Assembly (NCBI GenBank): GCA_946479515.1
Contig: CAMLGF010000040.1
Span: 1-32,256, forward strand
Origin: an uncultured Pseudomonadota bacterium
GTDB lineage: Bacteria; Pseudomonadota; Gammaproteobacteria; Steroidobacterales; Steroidobacteraceae
Length of the DNA stretch: 32,256 bases
Direction: 5' to 3'
Shown here in pieces: positions 24,227-32,256 of this stretch. Under the pieces are notes generated by a model that was not told the origin of the DNA, ran no database searches, and saw nothing but the letters and a program-made list of their open reading frames with translations. Numbering within the stretch: the stretch's first letter is position 1; each line of letters opens with the position of its first letter. The translations under genes were made by a program, and so were the position numbers.

Positions 24227-24242
24227 CCGCCGCTCTCGGCGG
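24227..24242 (+). terminator. Weak hairpin after iscA
   Basis: ccgccg (24227-24232), loop ctct, cggcgg (24237-24242) form a 6-bp GC stem about 47 bases after the iscA stop. There is no T tract; it may mark the end of the isc transcript. Confidence 0.3.
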
Positions 24243-24301
24243 TGCGCGGCGTTTCGAGCTGCTTTCGGCGTTGAATTTCAGCGAGTTACTGGCGAATCGA
24301 G

Positions 24302-24307
24302 TAGAAT
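24302..24307 (+). promoter_or_regulatory. Candidate ndk -10 box
   Basis: TAGAAT at 24302-24307 lies 37 bases before the ndk ATG, inside the repeated word TAGAATCGCGCG. TTCAGC at 24278-24283 gives an 18-base spacer but matches the -35 consensus poorly. The AGAGGA ribosome-binding site at 24331-24336 is good. Confidence 0.4.
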
Positions 24308-24344
24308 CGCGCGCCTTTATAGGCCCCCACAGAGGAATCGATTC

Positions 24345-24773
<429 letters not shown>

Positions 24774-24800
24774 CCGCCGTCCCGGGTAGTGAAGCGCCCC

Positions 24801-25916
24801 ATGTCCGCCGAGCTGCAAGCGCCGCGCACCAACCTGCTCGGGCTGTCCAGGCCCGAGCTGGAGGCGTATGTCGCCGATCTGGGCAGCAAGCCTTTCCGCG
24901 CGCGGCAGCTCATGAACTGGCTGTACAAGCGCGGCGAGGCCGACATCGCCGCCATGACCGACCTGGCCAGGGACTTCCGCGCGCAGCTCGTGCAGGGCGC
25001 CGAAGTCAAACTACCCGAGATCGTGAAGACCCAGGTGGCGTCCGACGGCACGCGCAAGTGGCTGCTGTCGGGCGGCAACGGCCAGGCCTTCGAGACCGTC
25101 TTCATCCCCGAGGAAGATCGCGGCACGCTGTGCATCTCCTCGCAGGTGGGCTGCGTGCTCGACTGCTCGTTCTGCTCGACGGCGCAGCAGGGTTTCAACC
25201 GCAACCTTACAGCTGCTGAGATCGTCGGCCAGGTGTGGCTGGCCAACCAGGAGCTGGGCTGGAAAGTAGGCGACGATCGCATCATCACCAACATCGTGCT
25301 CATGGGCATGGGCGAGCCGCTGGCCAATTTCCGCAACGTCGTGCCGGCGATCCGCATCTTTCTCGACGATCTCGGTTTCGACATCTCGCGCCGCCGTGTC
25401 ACCTTGAGCACGTCCGGGCTCGTGCCGCAGATCTACAAGCTCGCCGAAGAGGTGAACTGCGCGCTGGCGGTGTCGCTGCACGCGCCCAACGACGAGCTGC
25501 GCAACGAGCTCGTGCCCATCAACCGCAAGCACCCCATCGCCGAGCTGCTGGCCGCCTGCTGGCACTATCTCGACGAGCAGAATGGCCGCAGCGTCACGTT
25601 CGAATACGTGATGCTCGACGGCATCAACGATCAGCCGGCGCATGCGCGCGAGCTCGCACGACTGCTGCGCGACAAGCCCGCCAAGCTGAACCTGATCCCG
25701 TTCAATCCTTTCCCCGGAACGCGCTATCGCCGCTCGCCGCCGGCGGCCATCGAGCGCTTTCGCGACGAGCTCCTGCAGCGGGGGCTGGTCGTCACCATCC
25801 GCAAGACGCGCGGCGAGGACATTGATGCGGCCTGCGGACAACTCGCCGGCCAGGTGACGGACCGCACCGTGGTGCGGCTGGGTTCGAAAACCTTCGGATT
25901 GCAGGTGCGCGCATGA
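24801..25916 (+). CDS. rlmN: Dual-specificity 23S rRNA/tRNA adenine-C2 methyltransferase RlmN
   Basis: A 371-residue radical-SAM enzyme that methylates A2503 of 23S rRNA and A37 of some tRNAs. The cluster cysteines are C118, C122 and C125 (GCVLDCSFCSTAQQGF). The two further mechanistic cysteines are C111 (TLCISSQ) and C345 (DAACGQL), the latter being the methyl carrier. GMGEPLANF and SLHAPND blocks are also present. GTG 24789 would add four residues; ATG 24801 gives the usual N terminus. The end overlaps pilF by four bases (ATGA). As a [4Fe-4S] enzyme it depends on the iron-sulfur system encoded just upstream. Confidence 0.96.
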   Translation: MSAELQAPRTNLLGLSRPELEAYVADLGSKPFRARQLMNWLYKRGEADIAAMTDLARDFRAQLVQGAEVKLPEIVKTQVASDGTRKWLLSGGNGQAFETVFIPEEDRGTLCISSQVGCVLDCSFCSTAQQGFNRNLTAAEIVGQVWLANQELGWKVGDDRIITNIVLMGMGEPLANFRNVVPAIRIFLDDLGFDISRRRVTLSTSGLVPQIYKLAEEVNCALAVSLHAPNDELRNELVPINRKHPIAELLAACWHYLDEQNGRSVTFEYVMLDGINDQPAHARELARLLRDKPAKLNLIPFNPFPGTRYRRSPPAAIERFRDELLQRGLVVTIRKTRGEDIDAACGQLAGQVTDRTVVRLGSKTFGLQVRA

Positions 25917-26677
25917 ACAGACTGATTTCGGCGATGGCGGCGGGACTGCTGGTGGCGGCGCTGGCGGGCTGTGTTTCCAGCGACGGTCGCAAGCCACTCA
26001 AGCAGGAGAGCGCGGACGTCACCGCCTCCAAGTACAACATCCAGCTGGGCACGGCCTACCTGCAGCAGGGCAATTACGCCCTGGCGAAGGAAAAGCTCGA
26101 GCGCGCCGTGAAGCAGAACCCCAAGGACCCGGACGTGCACACCAGCCTGGGCCTGCTCTACGACCGTACCGGCGAGCTGAAGCTCGCCGACCGGCATTTC
26201 CGCGAGGCGCTGCGACTCGCGCCGGACAAACCGGAAGTGAGCAACAACTACGCCATCTACCTCTGCAAGAACGGCCGCGTCGACGAAGGCGTGCAGCGTT
26301 TCGCGGACGTGGCGGCCAACAAGTACTACCGCACGCCGGAAGTGGCGCTGACCAATGCCGGCGTCTGCCTGCGCGAGGCCAAGCGTCTCGATGACGCGCG
26401 CAAGTCCTTCAGCGCTGCGATCAAGGCGCGGCCCAACTACAGCGAGGCCACCGTGCAGCTGGCGGCGTTGCTGCTGGAGCAGTCGCAGCTGACCGAGGCG
26501 CGCAAGGTGGTGGACACCTACATCAATGCGTTCCGGCCCAATCCCGACGTGCTGTTCGCCGCCGTGAGCGTGGCGCGCGCCGCCAAGGACAGGCTCGCGG
26601 AGGAGAAATACTCGCGCGCCCTGCGCATGGAATTCCCCGATTCGGCCCAGGCTCGCGCGCTCAAGCGCGGCACCTGA
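25913..26677 (+). CDS. pilF: Type IV pilus biogenesis/stability lipoprotein PilF (PilW)
   Basis: A 254-residue outer-membrane lipoprotein that helps the PilQ secretin assemble. The lipobox LAGC places the lipidated cysteine at residue 20. The rest is a stack of about six tetratricopeptide repeats starting with YNIQLGTAYLQQGNYALAKE and LERAVKQNPKDPDVHTSLGL. Length agrees with the family. The ATG overlaps the rlmN stop. Position between rlmN and rodZ is the standard one. No other pilus genes are in the window. Confidence 0.92.
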   Translation: MNRLISAMAAGLLVAALAGCVSSDGRKPLKQESADVTASKYNIQLGTAYLQQGNYALAKEKLERAVKQNPKDPDVHTSLGLLYDRTGELKLADRHFREALRLAPDKPEVSNNYAIYLCKNGRVDEGVQRFADVAANKYYRTPEVALTNAGVCLREAKRLDDARKSFSAAIKARPNYSEATVQLAALLLEQSQLTEARKVVDTYINAFRPNPDVLFAAVSVARAAKDRLAEEKYSRALRMEFPDSAQARALKRGT

Positions 26678-26681
26678 GCAC

Positions 26682-27608
26682 ATGGACGACGCAGCGGACA
26701 GACCGGCGACACCGGCGACGCCTCCGGCACCCGAGGCCGCACCGCCGGTGGCGCGCTCCATCGGCGAGCGGCTGCGCGCCGGGCGCGAGCGCTCGGGCCT
26801 GTCGATCGCCGCCGCGGGCGAGAAGCTGCATCTCGATCCCAGGATCATCGAGGCGCTCGAGGGCGACCGGTTCGCCGAAGTGGGCGTTCCCGTCTATGTG
26901 CGCGGGCATCTGAAGCGCTATGGCGACTTCGTCGGCGAGCCCGGCGTCGAGCTGGTGAATCTCTACAACGCGCGCGAAACGCGCTTGAGCGCGCCCGATC
27001 TGACCCAGGTGCCGCATCCCGACCGGCGCGCCGACCCACGGCGCCTGGCCAGGCCGCTGCTGGTGCTGGGCGGCGCCGCCGGGTTGTCCGTCGCGATCTG
27101 GTGGGTGCTCGCGGGGCCGGGTGCCTCGAGCTCCGCTCCGGCGAGAGCCGCGACCAGCCCGGTGGTATCGGGCGATGCCGCGCCGGTGAGCGCGCCGGCG
27201 GTGAGCGCCACGCCGGCGGCGCTGAGTAGCGCCATGCCAGCGGGAAATGCCGCGCCGGCCGTCGCGGCTCCGGCCGTGGAAATGCCGCCGCCCGCGCCCG
27301 CCGCGGAGCCGGCGCCGCCGGTGAAGGAAGCGCCGGCGCGCGAAATCCATTTGAGTCTCGAACTGACCGGCGACAGTTGGGTCGAAGTCTACGATTCACG
27401 TGGCGAGCGCCTGTTCTACGATGTCGCGAGCGCCGGCAGCGTGCAGAGCGTGAGCGGCCGGGGTCCGTTGCGCGTGGTGCTGGGCAATGCCGCCGGCGTC
27501 GGTGTGAAAGTCGATGGCGAGATGCGCGAAATCCCCGCCAATGCCGTGGACGGCGACGCCGCACGCTTCGTCGTGAATCGCTCGGGCACGCTGTCGCGGG
27601 CCCGCTGA
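26682..27608 (+). CDS. rodZ: Cell-shape protein RodZ
   Basis: A 308-residue bitopic membrane protein that links MreB to the cell-wall machinery. An N-terminal helix-turn-helix domain (about residues 26-98, SIGERLRAGRERSGLSIAAA and VGVPVYVRGHLKRYG) binds MreB in known members. One transmembrane helix follows at about 124-144. A long Ala/Pro-rich linker leads to the C-terminal periplasmic DUF4115 domain (about 225-300, ELTGDSWVEVYDSRGERLFY). It begins four bases after pilF. In E. coli ispG lies between rodZ and hisS; here hisS follows at once. Confidence 0.92.
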   Translation: MDDAADRPATPATPPAPEAAPPVARSIGERLRAGRERSGLSIAAAGEKLHLDPRIIEALEGDRFAEVGVPVYVRGHLKRYGDFVGEPGVELVNLYNARETRLSAPDLTQVPHPDRRADPRRLARPLLVLGGAAGLSVAIWWVLAGPGASSSAPARAATSPVVSGDAAPVSAPAVSATPAALSSAMPAGNAAPAVAAPAVEMPPPAPAAEPAPPVKEAPAREIHLSLELTGDSWVEVYDSRGERLFYDVASAGSVQSVSGRGPLRVVLGNAAGVGVKVDGEMREIPANAVDGDAARFVVNRSGTLSRAR

Positions 27609-27630
27609 GCCAGAATCAAAACAAGCAAGA

Positions 27631-28914
27631 ATGAGTCGCAACATCCCGCCGGTCACCGGCATGAAAGACGTCCTCAGCGCCGACATCGGCCTGTGGCAGC
27701 ACGTGGAGCGCAGTGCGCGCGCCGTCATGGACGCGTACGGCTACGAAGAAATCCGCGTGCCCGTGGTGGAGCACACCGAACTGTTCAAGCGCGCCATCGG
27801 CGAGTTCACCGACGTGGTCGAGAAGGAGATGTACACCTTCACCGATCAGGGCGGCGACAGTCTGACGCTGCGCCCCGAGGCCACGGCCGGCATCGTTCGC
27901 GCCGCCATCTCCAACGGGCTGCTGCGTGGCGCGCGGCTCAAGCTGTGGTGCCAGGGCCCGATGTTCCGCCACGAGAAGCCGCAGAAGGGCCGCTTCCGTC
28001 AGTTCAACCAGATCGACCTCGAGGCCATCGGCTTCGCGGGCCCCGACGTGGACGTGGAGATCATCGCGCTCACCGCGCGGCTCTGGAAGCTGCTGGGCCT
28101 GACGCGCGTGAAGCTGCAGATCAATTCGCTCGGTACGCCGGAGTCGCGCAAGGCCTATCGCGCGCTGCTCCAGGATTACTTTCGTGCCCACTTCGACGCA
28201 CTCGACGAAGACGGCCGGCGCCGCCTCGAGGGCAATCCGCTGCGCATACTCGACAGCAAGCATCCGCCCACCCAGGAGATCGTGAAGCAGGCGCCGGTCC
28301 TCACCGAGCATCTCGATGCGGAATCGCAGGCGCATTTCGCCGAGCTGCGCGCCGGTCTCGACGCACTGGGAATCGCCTACACGGTCAACCCGCGCCTGGT
28401 GCGCGGACTCGACTATTACTCGCGCACGGTGTTCGAGTGGATCACCGACGCGCTCGGCAGCCAGGACGCCGTGTGCTCCGGCGGCCGCTATGACGGCCTG
28501 ATCGCGCAGATGGGCGGCGAGCCCACGCCGGCCATCGGCTTCGCCATGGGCGTGGAGCGCGTGGTGGAACTGGTGCGCCTCGCCGGGGTGACTCCGCCGG
28601 CGCGTGTGCCGGACGTGTTCGTCATGGCGCAGGGCGAGCCCGCGCAGCGCAGCGCATTGGCGCTCGCGGAGCGGCTGCGCGACGAGCTGCCCGGCCACGG
28701 CATCGTGGTCCATTGCGGCTCGGCCAAGTTCAAGACACAGTTCCGCCGCGCCGACGAATCGGGCGCGCGGGTCGCCCTCGTGATCGGCGAGGACGAGCTG
28801 GCGCGCGGCGTGGTGGCGCTCAAACCGCTGCAGGGCGCGGAGAATACGCAGAGCGAACATGCCGTGGGTGACATCGGCGCGCGCGTGGCGGAGTTTTTGA
28901 GGAGATCGATGTGA
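27631..28914 (+). CDS. hisS: Histidyl-tRNA synthetase
   Basis: A 427-residue class II aminoacyl-tRNA synthetase. Motif 1 region: IPPVTGMKDVLSAD; motif 2: LRPEATAGIVRA and MFRHEKPQKGRFRQFNQID; histidine-binding block LVRGLDYYSRTVFEW; motif 3: PAIGFAMGVERVVEL. The C-terminal anticodon-binding domain spans about 335-427. ATG 27631 is preceded by an A-rich stretch without a strong ribosome-binding site. The stop overlaps the GTG start of yfgM (GTGA). Confidence 0.97.
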   Translation: MSRNIPPVTGMKDVLSADIGLWQHVERSARAVMDAYGYEEIRVPVVEHTELFKRAIGEFTDVVEKEMYTFTDQGGDSLTLRPEATAGIVRAAISNGLLRGARLKLWCQGPMFRHEKPQKGRFRQFNQIDLEAIGFAGPDVDVEIIALTARLWKLLGLTRVKLQINSLGTPESRKAYRALLQDYFRAHFDALDEDGRRRLEGNPLRILDSKHPPTQEIVKQAPVLTEHLDAESQAHFAELRAGLDALGIAYTVNPRLVRGLDYYSRTVFEWITDALGSQDAVCSGGRYDGLIAQMGGEPTPAIGFAMGVERVVELVRLAGVTPPARVPDVFVMAQGEPAQRSALALAERLRDELPGHGIVVHCGSAKFKTQFRRADESGARVALVIGEDELARGVVALKPLQGAENTQSEHAVGDIGARVAEFLRRSM

Positions 28915-29591
28915 GTGATTTCAACGAACAGGAACAATGGGAATTCGCGAAACAGAAGGTTCGCGAATTGTGGATCTACGTGGTCGGCGGCGTGGCCATC
29001 GGGCTTGCCGGTCTGGGTGGCTGGAACTGGTGGCACGAACGCCGTGTCACGCAGGCGGAAACCGCCGCGGCGCGCTACGAGGAACTGATCCAGGCCTTCG
29101 GCCGCAATGACGCCACGCGCGGCATGACCCTGTTGGCGGATCTCAAGGGCGAGTACGGCTGGACGCCGTATCCGGCCCTGGGCAGCCTGGTCGCCGCGCG
29201 CGTTCAGGTCGAGGCCAATGAACTCGACAAGGCCGCCGAGAGTCTCAGGTTCGCCATGGACAACGCGCACGACGACGAGGTCAAAGTCATCGCCCGGATG
29301 CGGCTGGCGCGCGTGCTGTCCGCGCAGGGCAGGCATGACGACGCACTGGCGCTGCTCGAGGTCAAGGACGCCGGCGCCTTCGCGCCGCGTCTGGCCGATG
29401 TGCGGGGCGACGTCCTGCTCGCCAAGGGCGATCGTGACGGCGCGCTGCGCGAATACCTCGCGGCCCGCGCCACGCCCGCCGACGACGGGCGCGTCGATTA
29501 CGAAATGCTCGATCTCAAGATCCGCGATCTCGGCGGCACGCCGCCAGAGGCCACGCCCGGCGCCCCGCCGGCATCGACCGAGGAGTCCTGA
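28911..29591 (+). CDS. yfgM: YfgM-family ancillary SecYEG protein
   Basis: A 226-residue single-pass inner-membrane protein. A short cytoplasmic N terminus (SDFNEQEQWEFAKQKVREL) precedes the transmembrane helix (about residues 22-42, LWIYVVGGVAIGLAGLGGW). The periplasmic part carries tetratricopeptide-like helices. In E. coli YfgM binds PpiD at the SecYEG exit and passes substrates to periplasmic chaperones. The GTG start at 28911 has a GAGGAG site upstream and overlaps hisS; the stop overlaps the bamB ATG by one base. The position between hisS and bamB is diagnostic. Confidence 0.9.
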   Translation: MSDFNEQEQWEFAKQKVRELWIYVVGGVAIGLAGLGGWNWWHERRVTQAETAAARYEELIQAFGRNDATRGMTLLADLKGEYGWTPYPALGSLVAARVQVEANELDKAAESLRFAMDNAHDDEVKVIARMRLARVLSAQGRHDDALALLEVKDAGAFAPRLADVRGDVLLAKGDRDGALREYLAARATPADDGRVDYEMLDLKIRDLGGTPPEATPGAPPASTEES

Positions 29592-30790
29592 TGAAGTACC
29601 GCAGCCTGGTGCTGGTCGCCGCGATGCTCGCGCTCGTGGCCTGTTCCAAGGACAAGAAAGTCGACCAGCCGGCCGAGCTCGTCGACATCAAGAACCCGAC
29701 GGTGCGCATCCAGAAGGTCTGGGGTGCCAGCGTCGGCGGCGGCGGCAAGAAGCTGCGCTTGGGTCTGGGTCTGGCGCATCTCGACGACCGGTTGTTCGCC
29801 GCGGGGCGCGACGGTGACGTGGCCGCCTTCGACATCAAGAGCGGCAAACAACTCTGGCGCGTGGATACGAAACTGGACCTGGCGGGTGGCACGGGCGCGG
29901 GCAATGGCCTGGTCGCCGTCGGCTCTGCCAACGGCCAGGTGGTTGCACTGTCGGCCGACGATGGTGCCGAGAAATGGCGCGCCAACGTCAATGGCGAGAT
30001 CCTCTCCGCGCCCGCGATCGCCGAGAACAAGGTCATCGTGCGCACCGTCGACGGCAAACTGCGCGCGCTCGCGATCGCGGATGGCAGCGAGCTGTGGTCG
30101 GTCGAACAGCAGATTCCGCGGCTCACGCTGCGCGGCACCGCCGCGCCGGTGATCGCCCGCGAAATGGCGTTGTCGGGGTTCGACAATGGCCGCGTGATGG
30201 CCGTGAGCCTGGCCGACGGCGCCACGGTGTGGGACTCGCCGGTGTCGCCCGCACACGGCCGCACCGAGCTCGAGCGGCTCAACGACATCGACGCCGCGGT
30301 GAAGGTGTCGGGTGAGGACGTGTTCGTGGCTGGCTTCCAGGGCCGCGCCGCCATGCTGTCCCTGGATTCCGGCCAGATCTGGTGGACGCGCGAGTTGTCG
30401 AGCTACCGTGCCGTGGACATCGACGACGACCAGATGTACGTCGCCACGTCAGCGGGCGAGCTGGTCGCGCTCAAGAAGCGCAATGGCGCCGAAGTGTGGC
30501 GCGACGATTCCCTCAAGCATCGCAGCCTGTCCGCCCCGACCGTGGTCGGCGGCTATGTCGTGGTCGCGGACCTGGACGGCTACGTGCACTGGTTCGATCG
30601 TGCGACCGGCGCGTTGGCCGGCCGGGCCAAGACCGGCGGCGACCGCGTCACCAACGCCCCGCTCGCGGTCGACGACACCCTGTTCGTGATCACGGACAAG
30701 GGCGCCATCACGGCGCTGCGGGGTGCGCCGGTGGCCGCGCGCGCCGCGGCGCAGTCCGCGCCGACGGCGACGCCGCCGGCCGGCGGCTGA
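29591..30790 (+). CDS. bamB: Outer-membrane assembly lipoprotein BamB
   Basis: A 399-residue lipoprotein of the BAM complex, which folds beta-barrel proteins into the outer membrane. The lipobox LVAC gives the lipidated C18. The mature part is an eight-bladed PQQ-type propeller with repeating blocks such as FDIKSGKQLWR, LSADDGAEKWRANVNGEILS and LADGATVWDSPV, plus FAAGRDGDVAAF and YVHWFDRATGALAGR. The C-terminal tail is Ala/Pro-rich. It overlaps yfgM (TGATG) and der follows 30 bases later, as in E. coli. Confidence 0.95.
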   Translation: MKYRSLVLVAAMLALVACSKDKKVDQPAELVDIKNPTVRIQKVWGASVGGGGKKLRLGLGLAHLDDRLFAAGRDGDVAAFDIKSGKQLWRVDTKLDLAGGTGAGNGLVAVGSANGQVVALSADDGAEKWRANVNGEILSAPAIAENKVIVRTVDGKLRALAIADGSELWSVEQQIPRLTLRGTAAPVIAREMALSGFDNGRVMAVSLADGATVWDSPVSPAHGRTELERLNDIDAAVKVSGEDVFVAGFQGRAAMLSLDSGQIWWTRELSSYRAVDIDDDQMYVATSAGELVALKKRNGAEVWRDDSLKHRSLSAPTVVGGYVVVADLDGYVHWFDRATGALAGRAKTGGDRVTNAPLAVDDTLFVITDKGAITALRGAPVAARAAAQSAPTATPPAGG

Positions 30791-30820
30791 TCGTCGCGAC
30801 CGGCCACACAGGGTTCCCTC

Positions 30821-32256
30821 ATGCTGCCGGTCATCGCCATCGTCGGGCGCCCGAACGTCGGCAAGTCCACGCTGTTCAACACGCTCACGCAGACGCGCGA
30901 CGCCATCGTCGCCGACGTCCCCGGCGTGACGCGCGACCGCCAGTACGGCTACGGCAGGCTGGGTCCGGTGCAGTATGTCTGCATCGACACGGGCGGCCTG
31001 GTCGAGAACCCGAGCGGCATGGACGCGCTGATGCGCATCCAGACCGAGCACGCCATCCGGGAAGCGGACCGGCTGCTGTTCGTGGCGGATGCGCGCGCCG
31101 GGCTCACGCCGCAGGACATGTTCTTCGCACGCGAGTTGCGCAAATCCGGCAAGCCCGTGTATCTCGCCGTCAACAAGGCCGAGGGCATGGAGCAGGCCAT
31201 CGCGGCCGCGGATTTCCATTCGCTGGGTCTGGGCGAGCCGCACGCCATCGCCGCCACGCATGGTTTCGGCTGCGAAGAGCTCATGGACATCGTCCTTGCA
31301 GGCTTCGCGGCGCCGCCGCCGCAGGACGAGGAACCCGACGATGGCCGCATTCGCATCGGCGTGATCGGTCGTCCCAACGTGGGTAAATCGACGCTGATCA
31401 ATCGACTCATCGGCGAGGAACGCGTCATCACCAGCGACGTGGCCGGCACCACGCGCGACAGCATCCTCGTGCCCTTCGAGCGCGACGGCCGCAAGTTCAC
31501 GCTGATCGACACCGCCGGCGTGCGCCGCCGCGCGAAGATCGACGACGAGATCGAGCACCTCTCTGTGTCGAAGACGTTGCAGGCCATCGCCGAGGCGCAT
31601 GTCGTGGTGATGGTGGTGGATGCGCACGATTCCATCGGCGAACAGGACGCGAGCGTGCTGGGGCTCGCGCTGTCGCGCGGGCGCGCCTTGATCCTGGCCG
31701 TGAACAAGTGGGACAACATCCCCCTGGAGCAGCGCGAGGAGATCAAGCGCCTGCTCACGCTCAAGATCGACTTCATCCCGTTCGCGCCGGTGCATTTCGT
31801 CAGCGCCATGCACGGCACCGGCGTCGGCGACCTGGTGCATTCGATGATCCGCGCCTACGAGGCGGCCATGCGGCAGATGAAGACGCCCGAGCTCACCAAG
31901 TGCATGGAGGCGGCCATGCAGCAGCATCAGCCGCCCATCGTGCGCGGCCGCCGCATCCGCCTGCGCTACGCGCACCAGGGGGGGCGCAATCCACCGCGCA
32001 TCGTCGTGCACGGCAGCCAGGCCGCGCACGTGCCCGAGTCGTACAAGCGCTATCTGGCCAACGTGTTCCGCGACCGCTTCGATCTGTTCGCGACGCCCGT
32101 GTCGGTGGAATTCCGCAGCGACGTGAACCCCTTCCTCAAGGACAAGCCCAAGGAAAAGCGGGGTCTCAAGAGCTCGCAGAAGGAACGCCGCGAGCGTCGC
32201 ATCGCCAAGGATCGCGCGAAACGGCCGGCGAAAAAGTCTGCGAACAAGCCTGCGAA
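30821..32256 (+). CDS. der: Ribosome-assembly GTPase Der (EngA), 3' end cut by window
   Basis: At least 478 residues are visible, with no stop before the window ends; family members are about 440-500, so only the tail is missing. There are two tandem G domains. The first has GRPNVGKSTLFNTL, DTGG and NKAE (Glu replaces the usual Asp of NKxD, seen in some Der proteins). The second has GRPNVGKSTLINRLIG, DTAG and NKWD. A KH-like domain follows (RGRRIRLRYAHQGG, PPRIVVHG, VPESYKRYL), then a basic Lys/Arg-rich C-terminal extension. Der acts in 50S subunit maturation. ATG 30821 opens the conserved LPVIAIVGRPN. Confidence 0.95.
   Translation, partial: MLPVIAIVGRPNVGKSTLFNTLTQTRDAIVADVPGVTRDRQYGYGRLGPVQYVCIDTGGLVENPSGMDALMRIQTEHAIREADRLLFVADARAGLTPQDMFFARELRKSGKPVYLAVNKAEGMEQAIAAADFHSLGLGEPHAIAATHGFGCEELMDIVLAGFAAPPPQDEEPDDGRIRIGVIGRPNVGKSTLINRLIGEERVITSDVAGTTRDSILVPFERDGRKFTLIDTAGVRRRAKIDDEIEHLSVSKTLQAIAEAHVVVMVVDAHDSIGEQDASVLGLALSRGRALILAVNKWDNIPLEQREEIKRLLTLKIDFIPFAPVHFVSAMHGTGVGDLVHSMIRAYEAAMRQMKTPELTKCMEAAMQQHQPPIVRGRRIRLRYAHQGGRNPPRIVVHGSQAAHVPESYKRYLANVFRDRFDLFATPVSVEFRSDVNPFLKDKPKEKRGLKSSQKERRERRIAKDRAKRPAKKSANKPA

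Noticed and set aside
31168..31179. Der first G domain with NKAE instead of NKxD as a sign of an inactive GTPase
   Set aside because: All other G motifs are intact, and a Glu at this place occurs in other Der proteins, so it is not evidence of lost function.

Overview
The window is a dense, GC-rich (roughly two-thirds G+C by eye) chromosomal segment whose gene order points to a gammaproteobacterium. It carries several blocks familiar from E. coli and relatives: xerD-dsbC, queA-tgt-yajC-secD-secF, suhB/trmJ-isc, and ndk-rlmN-pilF-rodZ-hisS-yfgM-bamB-der. The accessory genes (fused isobutyryl-CoA mutase, ECF sigma factors, HxlR and TetR regulators) would suit a soil or water bacterium of the Xanthomonadales/Nevskiales/Steroidobacter kind. 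That placement is inference, not something the sequence proves.

Layout. Positions 1-4201: a TetR repressor divergent from icmF, sharing a 44-bp spacer with a double-palindrome operator. 4192-5638: an exported cupin enzyme, tail-to-tail with icmF and divergent from an HxlR regulator. 5635-6257: a wrecked ECF sigma/membrane-protein pair (pseudogene). 6301-7065: a PlsC-type acyltransferase. 7247-9022: xerD and dsbC. 9110-10135 (minus strand): fdxA, a Nudix hydrolase and tRNA-Leu(CAA). 10212-12349: an intact ECF sigma, a probable anti-sigma factor and an exported two-PDZ protein. 12389-17846: tRNA queuosine modification (queA, tgt) followed by the Sec accessory complex (yajC, secD, secF). 17866-18624: a TerC-family transporter. 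18702-20525: an APC amino-acid permease with a very large extra loop. 20595-22208: suhB (minus) and trmJ (plus). 22205-24180: a condensed isc locus. 24345-32256: ndk, rlmN, pilF, rodZ, hisS, yfgM, bamB and der, which runs off the end.

The most interesting point is the isc locus. Where E. coli has trmJ-iscR-iscS-iscU-iscA-hscB-hscA-fdx, this window has trmJ, then one 542-residue protein joining a complete cysteine desulfurase to an IscU-like domain that has lost two of three cluster-ligand cysteines, then iscA, then directly ndk. IscR, HscB, HscA and Fdx are absent here. The fused domain keeps a conserved-looking core and so does not look like simple decay; it may be a desulfurase-tethered accessory domain rather than a scaffold.

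Other points: a tandem TetR operator built from two 14-bp TTAC-N6-GTAA palindromes 20 bp apart; a 14-bp palindrome holding the stop codons of two converging genes; an ECF/membrane-protein pseudogene made by an internal deletion plus an in-frame stop; a TerC gene next to secDF; and several genes whose -10 boxes lie so close to the start codon that the mRNAs are probably leaderless.
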